From NCBI GenBank assembly GCA_034440615.1, contig JAOTOM010004576.1:201501-265500 (forward strand): 64,000 nucleotides of DNA, read 5' to 3'. Made by a program: the position numbers and the translations under genes. Below are positions 1-12,149 of the stretch, piece by piece. The DNA comes from Ashinkailepas kermadecensis (lineage: Eukaryota; Arthropoda; Thecostraca; Neolepadidae). Every line of letters starts with the position of its first letter. Positions within the stretch are counted from its first letter, which is position 1. The notes beneath the pieces were generated by a model. That model saw only the letters and a list, made by a program, of their open reading frames with translations, searched no databases and was not told the DNA's origin.

Positions 1-178
1 GGGCCACAGAGGTCAACGGTGGCAGCGGATCGCAGCTCAACATGTGGTGGTGTCACACAGAGGTTAACGGTGGCGGTATAGCACAGATCAACACGGGGTC
101 ATGCCACACAGGAGGGTCACACAGAAGTGAACGATGACAGCGGACCACAACCCGAGGCGAGGTGAGCCGGAATCAGTA
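1..178. repeat. Diverged tandem repeat, about 2.5 units
   Basis: The motif CACAGAGGTYAACGGTGGC recurs at about 5, 56 and 120 in diverged form, spaced 50-65 bp. It lies downstream of exon 10 of the minus-strand gene, so it is probably intronic. Confidence 0.6.
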
Positions 179-300
179 GCTTAGCTAGGATTTGCGTCAG
201 GGAGGGGGGGGCTGATTTGGAGGGGGTACAACTACCCTCATTTCTTAAACAGTCCCCGGATTTCGACCACTATTATAGAAGCCACTTTTATTAAAACAAT
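177..300 (+). mobile_element. Dispersed repeat fragment (copy A)
   Basis: The sequence starts GTAGCTTAGCTAGGATTTG, runs into a G-rich tract and continues to GGATTTCGACCACTATT. The same order of blocks (CTAGGAATTGCATCAGGGG, GGATTTGGAGGG, GGATTTCGACCACTATT) is found on the minus strand at about 36,836-36,700. It is therefore a copy of a dispersed repeat. A start of the form AGTGGCGYA-CTAGG is common at ends of invertebrate transposons, but the class is not clear from these two copies. Confidence 0.6.
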
Positions 301-513
301 TAGTGACCAATTTAATTTTCCTGTGGAGGGGGAATTCCTGTGAAATGCGGCCGAAAATATGAATCTAGCGGCGTATTTTAGGTACGAGGGACGATATTCC
401 AGTCATTCCACTGGTCGCAGGTCAACCAATGACCTCTTCACGGGACTGACATGGTCGCTACCGGCCCCTCAGCCGTGTCGCTGGCCAACGATGTCAGAGG
501 TGAGCGCACGTAC

Positions 514-704
514 CAGCGATGCCTCGGATGAAGATGTAGTTGTCCTTGCGATTGCCGTAGATACTCTCCACCACCGAGTCGTACTCGGCATCGTATGCGA
601 CGATGCCCACCTGGCTGGAGAACTCCTGCCGCATCTGGTCGTGGTTGACCACCTGGCGACCCGAGGCCACCGGGCCCAGGTGGATCATCGGCCGGCCGCG
701 CTCC
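514..704 (-). CDS. Exon 10 of phosphorylase-superfamily gene (last visible exon)
   Basis: This exon encodes residues 504-567 of the visible chain. The acceptor is CTGACCTCCAG at 705-715 and the donor is GCTG/GTACGTG at 514/513. Its phase fits exon 9 (split Arg codon, AG/G). It carries AYDAEYDSVVESIYGNRKD followed by YIFIRGIA. In MTA/SAH nucleosidases and PNP/UDP phosphorylases this corresponds to the strand with the active-site Glu (here in DAEYDSV) and the strand ending in the catalytic Asp (IR-x-IxD). The donor splits a codon that starts with G, which would encode that Asp if the next exon begins AC or AT. That next exon lies beyond the left edge, so the Asp itself is not seen. Confidence 0.88.
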
Positions 705-775
705 CTGGAGGTCAGGTCAGGTCACGTCATGTCAGTCCGACACAGCAACTCGCAGGTCAGCTGTCGGTAGGAGAT
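705..775. repeat. Short AGGTCAG repeats next to the exon 10 acceptor
   Basis: AGGTCAGGTCAGGTCACGTCATGTCAG-like heptamer copies begin 4 bases from the exon 10 acceptor. The same heptamer borders the exon 2 acceptor at 38,161. Confidence 0.6.
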
Positions 776-2291
776 TCACGGGATAAACTATGACCATGTC
801 CTGAATCAGCATGCTTTCGCAGAGCGTGGATGTCCAGCAGTGTGGATGTCCAGTGTGGATGTCCAGTGTGGATGATCACACTGAGACGTCAAAATCCGAA
901 ATGACTCGAAATAAGCCTCGACAATGTGGCAGCTGAGATTTAATTGGACTGTCACATCCAGCATATGGTAATTGGACTATCACATCATATGGCAAATAAC
1001 AAGTTGCAACAAAATTATTTCGTGGAATTTGCGCCAAAATGGAGTAAAGGAAAATACGGGCTAACTATTATAGTTGAAGATTGTTAACTTTAAAAAAAAA
1101 CCAACTCAGCAAGTCAAAACTATATTGCAATAGGTCAAAACAAGTCTATTAAATGATGGTTTCCACTTCAACTTTGGAATCCCAGGATATTTAACTACGC
1201 CACATGCGCACACACAGTTAACTGCCGACAGAATGCTGCAAATACCATTGACTCGTTAACTGATCAGCGAGCACGTCAGCTTCGTCTGGTCCTGGGTATC
1301 GTCCAATGCTACTGGACAGAATCGAGTTATTGTTACGGAGACGACCGAGGAGCCACCTCACATGCGGCTTAAGAACGCAAGCGACGTGCTAGTGCTCCCA
1401 TGCCTGGATTTCACATGGTCTCACATGACCACCAATGTCTGGTCCCTTCCACACTATCCAAAACTTTAACATAATCTAACACAGAATATATTGAGATACC
1501 TGGTGCCATCCATCATAGCGACTGAGATACCGTGACGTGAAGATTGGAATAGTAGCTCCGCTAACGGCAACCTTTTATTTAGCATGCCAACTGACATGAA
1601 ATTCAACACCCAGACCTTTGGTTTCCCCATCCAGTCACTGTGCCCTGTCCCTCCCAATTGTCTCATTATTGTTGATATATAGGTGCTCATTTGCTTCGGT
1701 ATAGGTGCCAGGTTTAACAATTTTCCTACCCAGTGATTATTGACGGAAAATTATATAATTCAGATGAAGAATGAAGTTTGAGCTCATTCATTTTAGATGA
1801 TGCTGCACCGATGCACAGTTCATCGAAGGATTCACGCAGGCTAAATTGCATTGCTATTTTATGTAGGTACGGGCAGAGGTGTTGTTTTATACACTCTTGA
1901 AGGGCAAGTGCCCCTCAATGTTGGCTTTGTCCTCCCCCCCCCCCAACATAATTTCAACCTTTAACATGGGACCCTATGGAGTGTGCCCCCAATCCATTTT
2001 GGCCTGCCCATTGTCTTCATATATTTTGCCCCTACAATAATTTTTACAACTAAACACCCATGGGTACGGGTGTGGGATACCCCGAAGGAAGCTTACGGGT
2101 GTCTGGACACAGAGTGGTCTGATGATGAGCTCGATGTTTAGGCTTCATTTGATCTGATCCGGCTGACCAGACTGCCAGACTACCTGACTTGACCCGGAAG
2201 CTGAGGTGATCTGAACTGACTGAGGTTTCCATGTCGTGAACTGGCTGACCAGGAGGTCCTCGTGACGGGCCGGGCGCCGAGTCTGACCTAC
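776..2291. other. Intron 9, mostly unremarkable sequence
   Basis: Positions 822-875 hold a short GTGTGGATGTCCA repeat. Positions 1,883-1,935 hold a sequence (ending CTCAATGTTGGCTTTG) that recurs in variant form at 5,528-5,590. Diverged CTGAC-rich sequence at about 2,120-2,225 lies near the exon 9 donor. No coding signal was found in the rest. Confidence 0.6.
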
Positions 2292-2444
2292 CTGAGGTTT
2301 GGCGTGGTCTCAGTCGGCGCCGGGTGGGCTACCTCGATGACGTCCTTCTCTCCGATGGACATGTACAGTTTGTCGGTGTCGGCGGGTGGACGCTGGAAGG
2401 CGGCGTCCTGCTGCAACAGGCGCTCCTGACCCTCCGACAGGTAC
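2292..2444 (-). CDS. Exon 9 of phosphorylase-superfamily gene
   Basis: This exon encodes about residues 453-503 of the visible chain. The acceptor is GTGGGCGGGCAG before 2444 and the donor is CTCAG/GTAGGTC at 2292/2291. The 153-nt exon starts by completing a Lys codon from exon 8 (AA/G) and ends with two bases of an Arg codon completed by exon 10. It encodes YLSEGQERLLQQDAAFQRPP, then a stretch with KLYMSIGEKDVIEVAHP. The segment is hydrophilic and probably an insertion or surface region of the phosphorylase-like domain. No catalytic residue can be assigned here. Confidence 0.87.
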
Positions 2445-4044
2445 CTGCCCGCCCACACGTCCGCCCCGTACACAACTGGTGTACAATTCATGTACACGCT
2501 GTACACACTCAGTACAAGGCCAAGACACACCGGATGCATACTCACATATGGCTGCTGCTTCCCTGCAAGTTTCAGCGCCATGATACTGGGAAGTTTCACG
2601 AAGTTTAATGTCGACTCTATGTCGAATTCATGTGAATAATTGGTCTCAAATTTGCCCAGGCTCCTGGATCAAATTGTATATTTTCTGAGAAACGCCCGAG
2701 CACCGGTGCATTACTTATGCACACCCCTCGCCTTAATGGCACACTCGGTATACATCCACACATTACTGAAATACACCTGAAACACGTCCACCTGAAACAC
2801 TTCATACTGACACGCATCTGGTAAACATTCCACACACTACTGACACGCATGAGGTAGACAACCAACATATTAATGACACACACCGGCATTCATCCCACAC
2901 CAGGAGTAAAGCGATATCAGTTTGTCATACCTAAAACATACATTGCGCCCGTCCTCTGATCAATTTGATTAGGCGTTTTCGTACCCCGCTTGCCTATGCA
3001 TACACCCTCCGTACACCACGAACGAATGCAGTTGGTTCGAAGCAAATTTCAGAACACCCCCATATTTTCCGAGTACACACCATGGAAAACACAGCGCAAC
3101 TTCGCACATTCCGATTCTTGACTGGATTTATCATTTAAGTTCCTGGATTCTGGACAAATTGTCCAACTATTGAAGGCGAAAAGCAAGTTTTAATTTCTAA
3201 TGAGAAGCACTGATGTGCTTCCATTAGAAGAACTGATGTGCTTCCAGGGTTCGCGTTACGTAATTCGCAGGATTAGGATTAAGAATAAACCGAATGAGGG
3301 AAGAAAAGAATCGAAATAAAGATTCCGCCCTACATTTAATCGGCAACTATGCATCAATGAACCAGCTTTTTGTTGCTGGGAACCTTGTATTTCTGAAACT
3401 AGAGCGAGTGAATAGCATTATACCAGCGTTGGTGATAGTTATTAAAGAATAATACGCATGCGTTAGGCTATTCCATTGCCAAACAGCATCATTCACCTTT
3501 CAGCTCGAATGACGAGAGGATAGTTTCCCGGAGAGTGCAATGACATACTGCCATCACATTCACCACACCAAATAGTTCCGACCCTTGGTACAGCAATCGT
3601 ACTTACATACACAACGAAAACAGCATAGGGAAATACACCGTGTATGGTGGTCTGGTGAAATGTCTGCATGGTGCACGGGTATGAATAGGTCTCTGGCGAA
3701 AAATTACACAACACATCCCAGTGAGAACATGGACGAAATCGCATGGGCGCCGGTAAAGGACGCATCTTCCAGACCTGTTGCGATGCATCTCGCGAATGAA
3801 CGAAAATATTATGACTATGTAACGTTGAGTAAAATAATCCGACTTACACTACCTACCAGCTTCCGTGACCCGAAACAAAATCCAATTACCATGCTTGGTG
3901 AAAGTATAACCGAGACGAGCTACGTGCAAGTGTATATACAATTAAATGACGAACGTCATATTTCGGCAAGACACTTAAACTCGAAAAAGGCGATAAAGCA
4001 AAGCCAGTTCCTGCGCCAACGAAACCATTCCTGCGCCACATTGT
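2445..4044. other. Intron 8, no gene seen
   Basis: Next to the exon 9 acceptor there is a GTACAC-rich stretch (2,470-2,520), followed by CACAC-rich spaced repeats at 2,700-2,890. The remaining sequence shows no convincing coding region on either strand. Confidence 0.55.
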
Positions 4045-4290
4045 GTAAATAACACAATGTGGCCTGCTGCTCCACCAACTGCTCCACCCAGTTACACATC
4101 CCAGCTGCACCACCCAACTGTTCCACAAAGCTTCACCATCCAACTGCTCCACCCGGCTACACAACTTAGCTGCACCATCAAACTGTTCCACCAAGCTACA
4201 CCACCCAGCTGCACTACCCAGTTACACACCCAGTTGCTCCACCCAGTTACACAACCCAGCTGCACCACCCAGGTGTATACAAACACTGAC
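4045..4290. repeat. About 15-bp minisatellite abutting the exon 8 donor
   Basis: Units of the form CCACCCAGCTACACA and CCACCCAGTTACACA repeat about 14-16 times and stop about 15-20 bases before the exon 8 donor. Stop-free frames on both strands result from the 15-bp period and are not evidence of coding. Confidence 0.85.
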
Positions 4291-4449
4291 TTCATCCACG
4301 GCGTCGAGTCGGGATGCTCGTCGCCCTGCTGCTTCAGCAGCTCGGCGATGTTCTGCAAATCCAGGCAGGGCGGACCCCACGACTTGGTCTCGAACTCGAA
4401 CGCGCCCGATTCCAGCTCTCCGGCCCGTTCGCAGTGCAGGTAGATGAAC
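4291..4449 (-). CDS. Exon 8 of phosphorylase-superfamily gene
   Basis: This exon encodes about residues 400-452. The acceptor is strong, with a pyrimidine tract CTCATCTGACTCTCTC then GGCCGCAG before 4449. The donor is weaker, ATGAA/GTCAGTG at 4291/4290. The first base completes the Arg codon begun in exon 7 and the last two begin the Lys codon of exon 9. It encodes FIYLHCERAGELESGAFEFE, then KSWGPPCLDLQNIAELLKQQ. This follows the GDVVVAAP strand in the phosphorylase-like fold and is probably a lineage-specific connecting region. Confidence 0.88.
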
Positions 4450-5096
4450 CTGCGGCCGAGAGAGTCAGATGAGGTCACAGGCACACGTGGTCAGCACATC
4501 TCACGCCCAGGGCTGACGGGCGAACCTGTGGTGCCGCACCACACACCAGGATCACGCACGCCAGCAGCAACGGCATCGCAACCATCTTCAGGTTGTGGGG
4601 GCACCATGCAGTTCCTGCTCGACGCCTTCCATACGACTGGTTATAAATCACTATATTCGCGGGCTTGGCTACAATTTGCAAACATTGCGACACTGTTGCA
4701 TGTCTTTAGATTTAGCAGGCCTAGTCACTGTGGGGAGGCCACCCCCTCCCCCGGTGGGAGACCACCGGGAGGCACATAGGAGGCCCATAGGAGGCACATA
4801 GGAGGCCTATAGGCAAGGAGGCTCCCAGTGAAGAAGGCCCCACCCTGGCTTTGCGTGCCGACGTTCCGCTGCCTCTGAATGTAGAGCCAGCTTTTCTGAT
4901 CTATACACGGGAGCTCAGGGCATCAACCTTCGTGCCAATAATTTAGCACAGTCGTAGCAGCACAAATTTGAATCAAGTGCCACACGAACCGGAACAACCG
5001 GCGATTGCGACGATTTGTGGTTTTGCTGGTATAATCACTTTGTCGGCGATCTTAGGCGGTTATTACCATGACTTCTAACCGTTTTAAGGTCGGTTC
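4450..5096. other. Right part of intron 7, no gene seen
   Basis: The stretch holds a GGGAGGCACATAGGAGGCCCA-like direct repeat (4,760-4,815) and otherwise unremarkable sequence. Open frames here are short and without recognisable motifs. Confidence 0.5.
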
Positions 5097-5335
5097 ACAT
5101 GGGCAAATTGTTAGCATTTTAGAACGGAACAGAACGAAACGTAAACGGGCCGGAACGTAATCGGAATGCTCTGAAAAGATGAAGTGAATGGCATGGTTCG
5201 TTTTTGCTACGCTCATTTCATGGTTGCTTTGCGCACACCAGACGAACTGGTGCAATTTATTCTCAATACAATTCCAAGTCTTTCTATTGGGATTCCTGGC
5301 GCGAATGAGAGTGGTAGTGTTGTCATCCCCACCCC

Positions 5336-5515
5336 ATGGAGGACGAAGACTTTCTGTTGTTATTGGCTTACGGATCCATTCAAGAACCGTTTATTCGTCG
5401 GCAAAGGATCAGAAAGCCTCTTGGCGAGAAGGATGTGCGTACTCGAGAGGCTCCCTCAAATTTGCTTACGGAGCTCCAGTCTTTGGTAGCTGAAGGGGGT
5501 CACCTGTCGCTATAA
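5336..5515 (+). CDS. 59-aa ORF inside the Harbinger-like element, possible transposase N-terminus remnant
   Basis: The ATG-initiated frame begins MEDEDFLLLLAYGSIQEPF and ends at TAA. The acidic start followed by a Leu-rich, alanine-tyrosine stretch resembles the N-terminal region of many PIF/Harbinger transposases. The rest is basic (RRQRIRKPLGEKDVRTREA) and I cannot match it. It lies 240 bp inside the left terminal repeat on the plus strand. It could be a remnant first exon or a chance frame; the recognition is from general memory of the family only. Confidence 0.4.
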   Translation: MEDEDFLLLLAYGSIQEPFIRRQRIRKPLGEKDVRTREAPSNLLTELQSLVAEGGHLSL

Positions 5516-5631
5516 GCTATGCAGGAGTGCTTTTTATATACCCTTGAGGGGGGGAGGGGGAAGTGCCTCCTCAATGCTGGACTTACAAAATTTAAATTTT
5601 AAAAGAGGGCCTTTTTCCCCTCATAATAATT

Positions 5632-5667
5632 AAAAAAAAAAAAAAAAAATAAAAAAAAAAAAAAAAG
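5632..5667 (+). repeat. Poly(A)-rich tract
   Basis: Runs of A broken by a single T follow TAATAATTAA. This could be the tail of a retrocopy, but no upstream gene or SINE was recognised. Confidence 0.7.
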
Positions 5668-6869
5668 GGCGCAAGACAGACACTCGCCTCCCGTGGCCAG
5701 GCATGAGGGGAAAGGGGCAAGCATATTTTTTTTATCAGTTGGCCCCGCCCACTGGATCCACCCGTGCCCACCCAAAGCTACAGTACACAGCCCACTCCAT
5801 ACGGTTTCATGCTAAGAGAGAAAGAAGTTCGTGGGGCCATGGCAAAGATGGTGGGGCCCTGGAGTATAGGAAGCTTCACTCCTGGCATCGAAGTTAAACC
5901 GGATACAATATGCTGTTATTCGTCCATAGCGGCTGCAAGCAACAGTTCATCTCTGCCACCAATGCTGTTTGATTCGGAGTACGCGCGGCACAAACAGCGT
6001 TGTTGAAAGACCTTGAAACTAAGCCAATCAAGCGCAGAAACCATCGACCATCAGTTTTCAGCGCGAAATGGTGTGAGGGCACGTGGAACGGTTCCGTCTG
6101 GTTCAAGCTTGTATACGGCCTTGGTTCAAGCCATTTGGTTGGGAATTTCAATGCACGTGTGTATTACATGTTTTCTTTTACGGGAATGTGGATCGCAAGA
6201 CCGATCGTGTAAATAATGCTCCGAAGTAGCCAGTCGTCTTTCAAGCGTAGGCTTCAATCGACTTACAAAGCTCAACGATCAAGACACTCAGCACCATGTA
6301 ACTACGTACGGTAGTTACATGGTAGGTACCTGTCAATGTTTTTTTTTGTGTGGCAAATTTGTGCTTGAAGGTGTTTTATTAATTGTTCGAATGTATCTTA
6401 CCAGTACAATGTTTATGAATGTGACTAAGACAATTGGACCACTCATTTCCATTGCAAGTGCCTACTTTTCAGTTGGTGAGCAAAATGACATAAAAAAGGA
6501 GATTTTAGTTTAGTAATATCAATAGAGCGTAGAAGTCATGTGGAAAATGAAGTAAACATGTAATATAGCATAACCTAGACTAACCTCCATTTGGAGGAAA
6601 GAATTCCTTTTTAAAAAGACTTCAAACATTGGTTTTATCAAAATTTTCCAAATTATAAAGCCTAACCCAGCCTAAAATAACGATTAATTTTGTTCTTTAA
6701 GGACATTGTTTAATCCTTTGACTTTTTCCATCTCAATGCTTATGGACATGCTTAGCATGATGTGACAACCCATTTCGTCTGCAAATGCTTACTGTTCAGC
6801 TGGCCGGCAAAATAACACCATAAAAGGGCTTCGACCTGGGTCATGTAACTTAAATTAATGTTTTAAAAA

Positions 6870-7125
6870 GGAATCTAACCTAACCTAACCACCGTATCAG
6901 GCCAAAAATATTCTTAAAAATTGGAAAAATATACATTTTTGTCTCTAAGTTTCGAATACAAAACCCTGATTTAACCTAACCTAGACCTAACGAAACTTAA
7001 CCTAAACTAGCCTACCATATTTTGGGAGAAGTAAATGGAGATTTTTGTCGTGAAAAATTGCCCCAACTTAAGTATATTTTCAACTAAAAACCCAACCTAG
7101 CCTAACATAACCTTACTAAAACCCT
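6870..7125. repeat. CCTAA-like interrupted tracts
   Basis: CTAACCTAACC motifs recur at about 6,877, 6,972, 7,003 and 7,098. The complementary CTAGGCTAGGTTAG occurs near 7,580. They resemble arthropod-type (TTAGG)n units but are too short and degenerate to be called interstitial telomere. Confidence 0.45.
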
Positions 7126-8563
7126 TCGCTTGCTTGATAAAGGTAAAATGGGTGCAAAGATTGCATCGTGAATGCCTTAAAACACAATAATACTGCATAA
7201 CCTGCTTTTGAAGAGAAACAATTTCCTTTTGTTGAAAATAAAAAAAGAAGGAAAACAATGGTAGACTGAAAACTAACCAAACCTGACGTAACCAAATCTA
7301 ACTGTTCTGCTTGCTTTATGGAGGTCAAATGTGTGCAAACGTTGTCTTGTTCACGCCGTAAAGCACAATAACACCTATTCCTTTACTTTAAGTAGCATAT
7401 GATATTTCAAGAAAATATATTGTAGAAACATGTTTCTGAACGTGATTAACAAGACAAGATCCATTAGTTCCCATGGGAAATGCGACGAAAAATTATGAAA
7501 TCCGTGATCAATATATAATCTATCTTTTTAGAATTGCTTTTTTTCTTCGGAAGAAGGGATGTTAAAAGGCTAATTAAAATGGCTAGGCTAGGCTAGGTTA
7601 GATCGGGTTGGGTTTGGTTTCGTTACATTACATTACGTTACGTTATTGGTGCAATAGTTAGTTGCCAACCGAAAAAGTACGTATTTTCCATGGGAATGAA
7701 TCAGTGTTGGAGGTCCCTGACGAAGCCAGCGGGTCCAAGTCCTCATTTTTAAGACATATTTTCGGCTCGCAAAGTGAAAATGTCTAGTTCTGGGTCGTGC
7801 AAATCTCAAAACTTATCCTTTTTGTAGTGTATTTTTGGTTGCTGAGAGGTGGGGGGCTTGGCTGCGCCTCTGCATTACAACGGCATCAGCAAAAGTGAAC
7901 TGTAAATATTAGTAATGACTTAAGCTATTGGGGTGTTGATTTATACAAAATCACCAGGTGGTCGACGATTAGATTGAGCAAGGATGCAATACCATTGGGG
8001 TCACCCATACTAGTTCATTTAAATTATAAAACATTGCATGTAAGCCAGACAGTGGGAACAAGGCCACCTCACAGAGATAATATAAATATCAACGCGAATC
8101 ACTTCCGCGTAGGTGCCTTTTAGCGACTTAAGTATCTTTCATGAAAGATCCAAAAAGAAATATCATAAATAAAAAACCTGCATCAAACAACGTTTCGTGT
8201 TGTCGAAATATGTAATTCTTGGCGATGTGTAATTCTACCTACCTGCATTTGTCAAGTAAATATTGGGAAACCGCGATCAAAACGCTTTGATTACGTTGGG
8301 TGACCAGCAAAAGATAGCTTCATTCTATCTTTTAAACGATGCGTTCCGTTTGGAAAGCAATCGTCTTACCAGTGTTATATGCTGGCTAGAATGCACCGGT
8401 CCACGTTGCACTTCGGTCAAGCGCCGCAAAACGGTTTTCTACCATTATGCTAGGGTTACGTTCCGTTCCCAAAATGCTAACAATTTTCGAGCGTGAACCG
8501 ACCTTTAGAGTAACGGCTGTATTACGTGGTCAAGGATAATAGTCGCGTATTGGATCATTTCAT

Positions 8564-8672
8564 ATCAGGGAGCTACAGTTAACTATCAGGGAGCTACAGT
8601 TAACTATCAGGGAGCTACAGTTAACTATCAGGGAGCTACAGTTAACTATCAGGGAGCTACAGTTAACTATCA
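8564..8672. repeat. 21-bp direct repeat, five copies
   Basis: ATCAGGGAGCTACAGTTAACT is repeated five times with no visible change, which suggests a recent expansion. It lies just outside the right end of the Harbinger-like element. Confidence 0.95.
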
Positions 8673-11600
8673 CCCGGCCATGTCCCGAGTGGTGATTCCC
8701 TCGTTCCGTCTCCACCCCTGGGGGACGCTTCGGGACATTTGCGACTGCGGTGCATGCGGGGTGCCCTTATCATCAGGACTAATTCTACCATCTTCAACAA
8801 TTTGAAGCGGTTGTGGCACGGTTACACACAGAGACGCCCCCATACCTACCAAAAATACACTAGATGAACCAATAAATGCTGAGATTTTAAATACCCAAAA
8901 ACAAAACCACGGGAAAAAAGAAACCAAACGCGTTCTCTGTTTCGCGACGATTTTTTGGTCGGACCCTCCTTACGAAAATTCCGGCTGCGCCACTAGTGTT
9001 ACACACGACTTTGATGCTGAAAACAACAAATGCATCTGTTAGATTATTGTTTGTAACGCTTCACACTAAGTCTTCGATCTTCAAAACCACGCTATTCCGT
9101 CAGATGCACCTGACTTGCCACCGGACAATCTGCCGCGTCGGGTTTCCAACACTCCTAGATTGGCCGACCCGCACGATCGACAGCTGCCCAACTACAAAGA
9201 CCATCCATCTCACTATGTTAACTATGAACTCTGTCTAGGAAGAAGCACTCCTTGGCCAGGTAAGCCAGATGTGGACTTCTTTCCTTCCCCACAATGCGTG
9301 AAACATCGGGTGTCACTATCGTGCATTCTTGGTGAATATAGTTTATCGCATGTTTCTTAGGGCAAGATATTTGTTTTAAAAATATCTTGCCAAAAAGGCA
9401 GTGCTGAAAGCATTTGGTTACAAGCTCTATTGTTGATTCCAGGCCTGCTTTGCCATAGCCACGGATTTTGCACATGGGGTAAATGGAGGAGAAACGATAA
9501 GGTTCTTTAGTCAATTCTTCACAGACTACGTCATATATGTAATACTGTATTTCACGACGTTCAGGTGGTCACATCACCCGTTCCCAGCGATGGCAACGCT
9601 CATGCGAGCATGGCTCACTTGTAAGGTTTGGCACCGTTACTGCCAGTAGCGCGCACATAAAATGCAGACCAATGAGACTTGGTTTGCGAGTACACTGGGG
9701 TACTGAAAAACACATCGGGGAACAGTTCAGAAAATGGCGAAATACACAAACGCTTCTGACAATAGGAAAGGAATTCCCGAAGTGATGAATACTGTCATAA
9801 CATGTGGTTACACTTCCAGCCAAGGACGCGGGAGCTACGGGGCTCGGACAGACCCCAGCTTTGAACCGGGTTAACATTAGCCCGTTTCACGACGGCCAAT
9901 ATGCACCGGGATGCAATGTCGATGACTTCGTCCAGTATGAAGGGCATATCATTGAAATATATGTACTTTATCTGTAGATATGAAATGTTCCAGAAGTTTT
10001 AACTATGAAGTAATAAATTCAATATTGAACTCAACCAACATATTCAAAATGTGGCACTGTTTGAAAAAAAGCGCTCAATTCACAGAAACGACTAGCCAAT
10101 CTGGCCGCATTTGGCACCATTGCCGGGAGGTAGGAGTTGTCGGATAGACTTAAATTTGTCGTTGGATTACCAACAAATATACAATATTGGGGAGGAAGTG
10201 GTAGTATATATCCTGCGGATAAATAATTTTACTTTTGCGTTTTATTTTATGGTTGTGAAGTACCTGTATTACGAATAAATATTTAAGTACATCATTTCCA
10301 GATGCTACGATTCCATCTTGACGCTCCCGAAAATATTAAATTATCTCCACTTTACAAGCGGGTTGTTTACAGTTGCAATGGCATCCGCTGTACCGCACCA
10401 TACGAGGCTCAGTTTTTAAATGTCGCTGTACTCTTACCCGAATAACCCTTACTGGGGGGGGAGGGAGAAATTGATCCTTGTCTTGCAATATCATACTCAG
10501 GATACTCGCAAGAAAGAACAAAGCATGAATTGTTTACAGCACCCAAAAGATCGAAACACGTCCAAAATATGCGCATCTGATACAAACTTGTTTGTTGGCT
10601 CGCCTGACATATTTCAGCCGTAAATGATGCAAATAGAGCACAAATGATATCATTTTTTGAAACGTGGATAATGATTCGTCCCAGCTATCATAAAGGGCCA
10701 ATCACTTACCGCAGTTGAAAATGGCTGGCGATATTGATCAGAGTGGTCGAGTGCTCGAATAATTTGGTATTTGAAGACCGCTGAATTCGACAAACAGCTG
10801 TTGTCATCGAGTTTACTTAGCAATAAAGTATAACCCTTAACGTTACTTTTGATGTCAACTCAGCACCTCCTGGTATATTGAAGGTCGTATATTTACTTTA
10901 CACGCAATGTAATTAGTATGCCCTGACCCCGACATTGGGATGTCATGACGATTGCTTCCCGCTAGTGCACGCGTGAAACCGCCTACTGATCCCTTGGGCA
11001 TTGCATGGAATCTACTTCAAAACAGTCGTTGGCCGCGTACAGTCTTCGTGCAGCTAGCACCAGCTCTGATGGATGCCTCCGAAAAGGCTTCGCATGAATG
11101 TTCTATTTCCGCTGTTCCTCTGGGTAGCCGTTTACGTTATGAGTTGCTAGGCAATTCGGCTCATCTACGTCCGATGGCTCCTCTGGGTAGTCGTTTTACG
11201 TTATGCTAATTTTTATTTTTATTTTTCGCTTTTGTTTTCCTAAAGCAAGTCGGTTCATCTACTTCCGACGGCACCGCTAGGTAGCCATTTATTTCTAATT
11301 GAGAAGCAAATCGGCTCATGTACGTCCGACGCCATGCGGGAATGGCTATTAACGTGTTTCCTTCGAGTGTTTCGCGGTCATGCATTGCGAGTTGATGTGA
11401 GTGTTGGTGGTTTGGTGCCTACAATGCCCCTGCTAGTTGTGTGGCATACAGATATTCAAATAGCAATTGAAGGAGTTCTGGGTGCTTGTCACCGATAAGC
11501 GATGGAAGCGATAAGGTGATGCCCTCTTTTTGGCAGAATGCCTTAAGTGGTTGTCTTTGGGAGCTAAAGCAACTACATTCTAGCAGGATGTGGCTTATGC

Positions 11601-11770
11601 TTATATCGTTTCATTGCGAAGCACCAAGTTTGTAAACCCGACATATGTATGCCGAGTGGTTGGACATAGGAAACATTGCTGAACAAGTTAACGACACTGT
11701 CCTCTACCGGCATTTACTGTACTAGAAATACGCTGGCATGCCGGCCACTGGGAACATTACTTACATCGGG
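8673..11770. other. Intron 7, no gene seen
   Basis: Positions 8,957-8,995 contain, on the minus strand, a terminus of the type AGTGGCGCAGCCGGAATTTTC. Positions 10,876-10,915 hold a short sequence with TATTGAAGGTCGTAT that recurs at 28,382. Positions 11,115-11,340 hold three diverged copies of a unit with GGCTCATCTACGTCCGA. No conserved reading frame was recognised. Confidence 0.55.
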
Positions 11771-11777
11771 ACGGAAG

Positions 11778-11960
11778 GGCATGGCCGAGTGGTTAACGTG
11801 TTACGCTCCGGGTTCCAAAGGTCCCGAGTTCAACACTCGCACCACTCGGGACATTTCCCAATCCCGCGGTCCACCGGCAAAACAGTGCTCGGCACCATTA
11901 GCCGTGATCGTGCGTAAAGTGCGTCGAGAACCACCCAATAAACAAACAAACATACGTCAA
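11778..11960 (+). mobile_element. tRNA-headed SINE-like sequence
   Basis: The head reads GGGCATGGCCGAGTGGTTAA, a good A box in Leu/Ser-tRNA style. About 40 bases on, CCCGAGTTCAACACTCG serves as a B box. The body ends CACCCAATAAACAAACAAAC, a short-repeat tail typical of SINEs. The head folds poorly as a whole tRNA, so this is a tRNA-derived retroposon rather than a tRNA gene. It differs from the three SINE copies at 34, 35 and 44 kb. Confidence 0.6.
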
Positions 11961-12149
11961 GATTCGGTATTATACACCAACAGTTTCAGTCAACTTTGCG
12001 ATTTACATACACCATGCCTGTCACACATTTTAACAAGATAGCTTATTTTGCAACGATTATTACACGAAAACTCACTTTTAGGCTACAGTATATTTTCAAA
12101 GTACTTCACACAGAACACAATTTTGCGGTTGCGGTGGACAAATATGACG

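Larger units (their letters stand above)
5097..8504 (+). mobile_element. PIF/Harbinger-like element, degenerate
   Basis: The left end AGGTCGGTTCACATGGGCAA and the right end, read in reverse complement AGGTCGGTTCACGCTCGAAA, are inverted copies. Both continue into AATTGTTAGCATTTT and then a GAACGGAAC block, giving terminal repeats of about 50 bp. Both ends are flanked by TTA (5094-5096 and 8505-8507), the target duplication typical of PIF/Harbinger (TWA). A G-TTCACA terminus also suits this superfamily. A short reading frame starts at 5336, but no DDE transposase body is visible. The interior includes a poly(A) tract and AT-rich CCTAA-like sequence and may have later insertions. Two unrelated related-family ends flanking the region remain an alternative. 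Confidence 0.6.
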
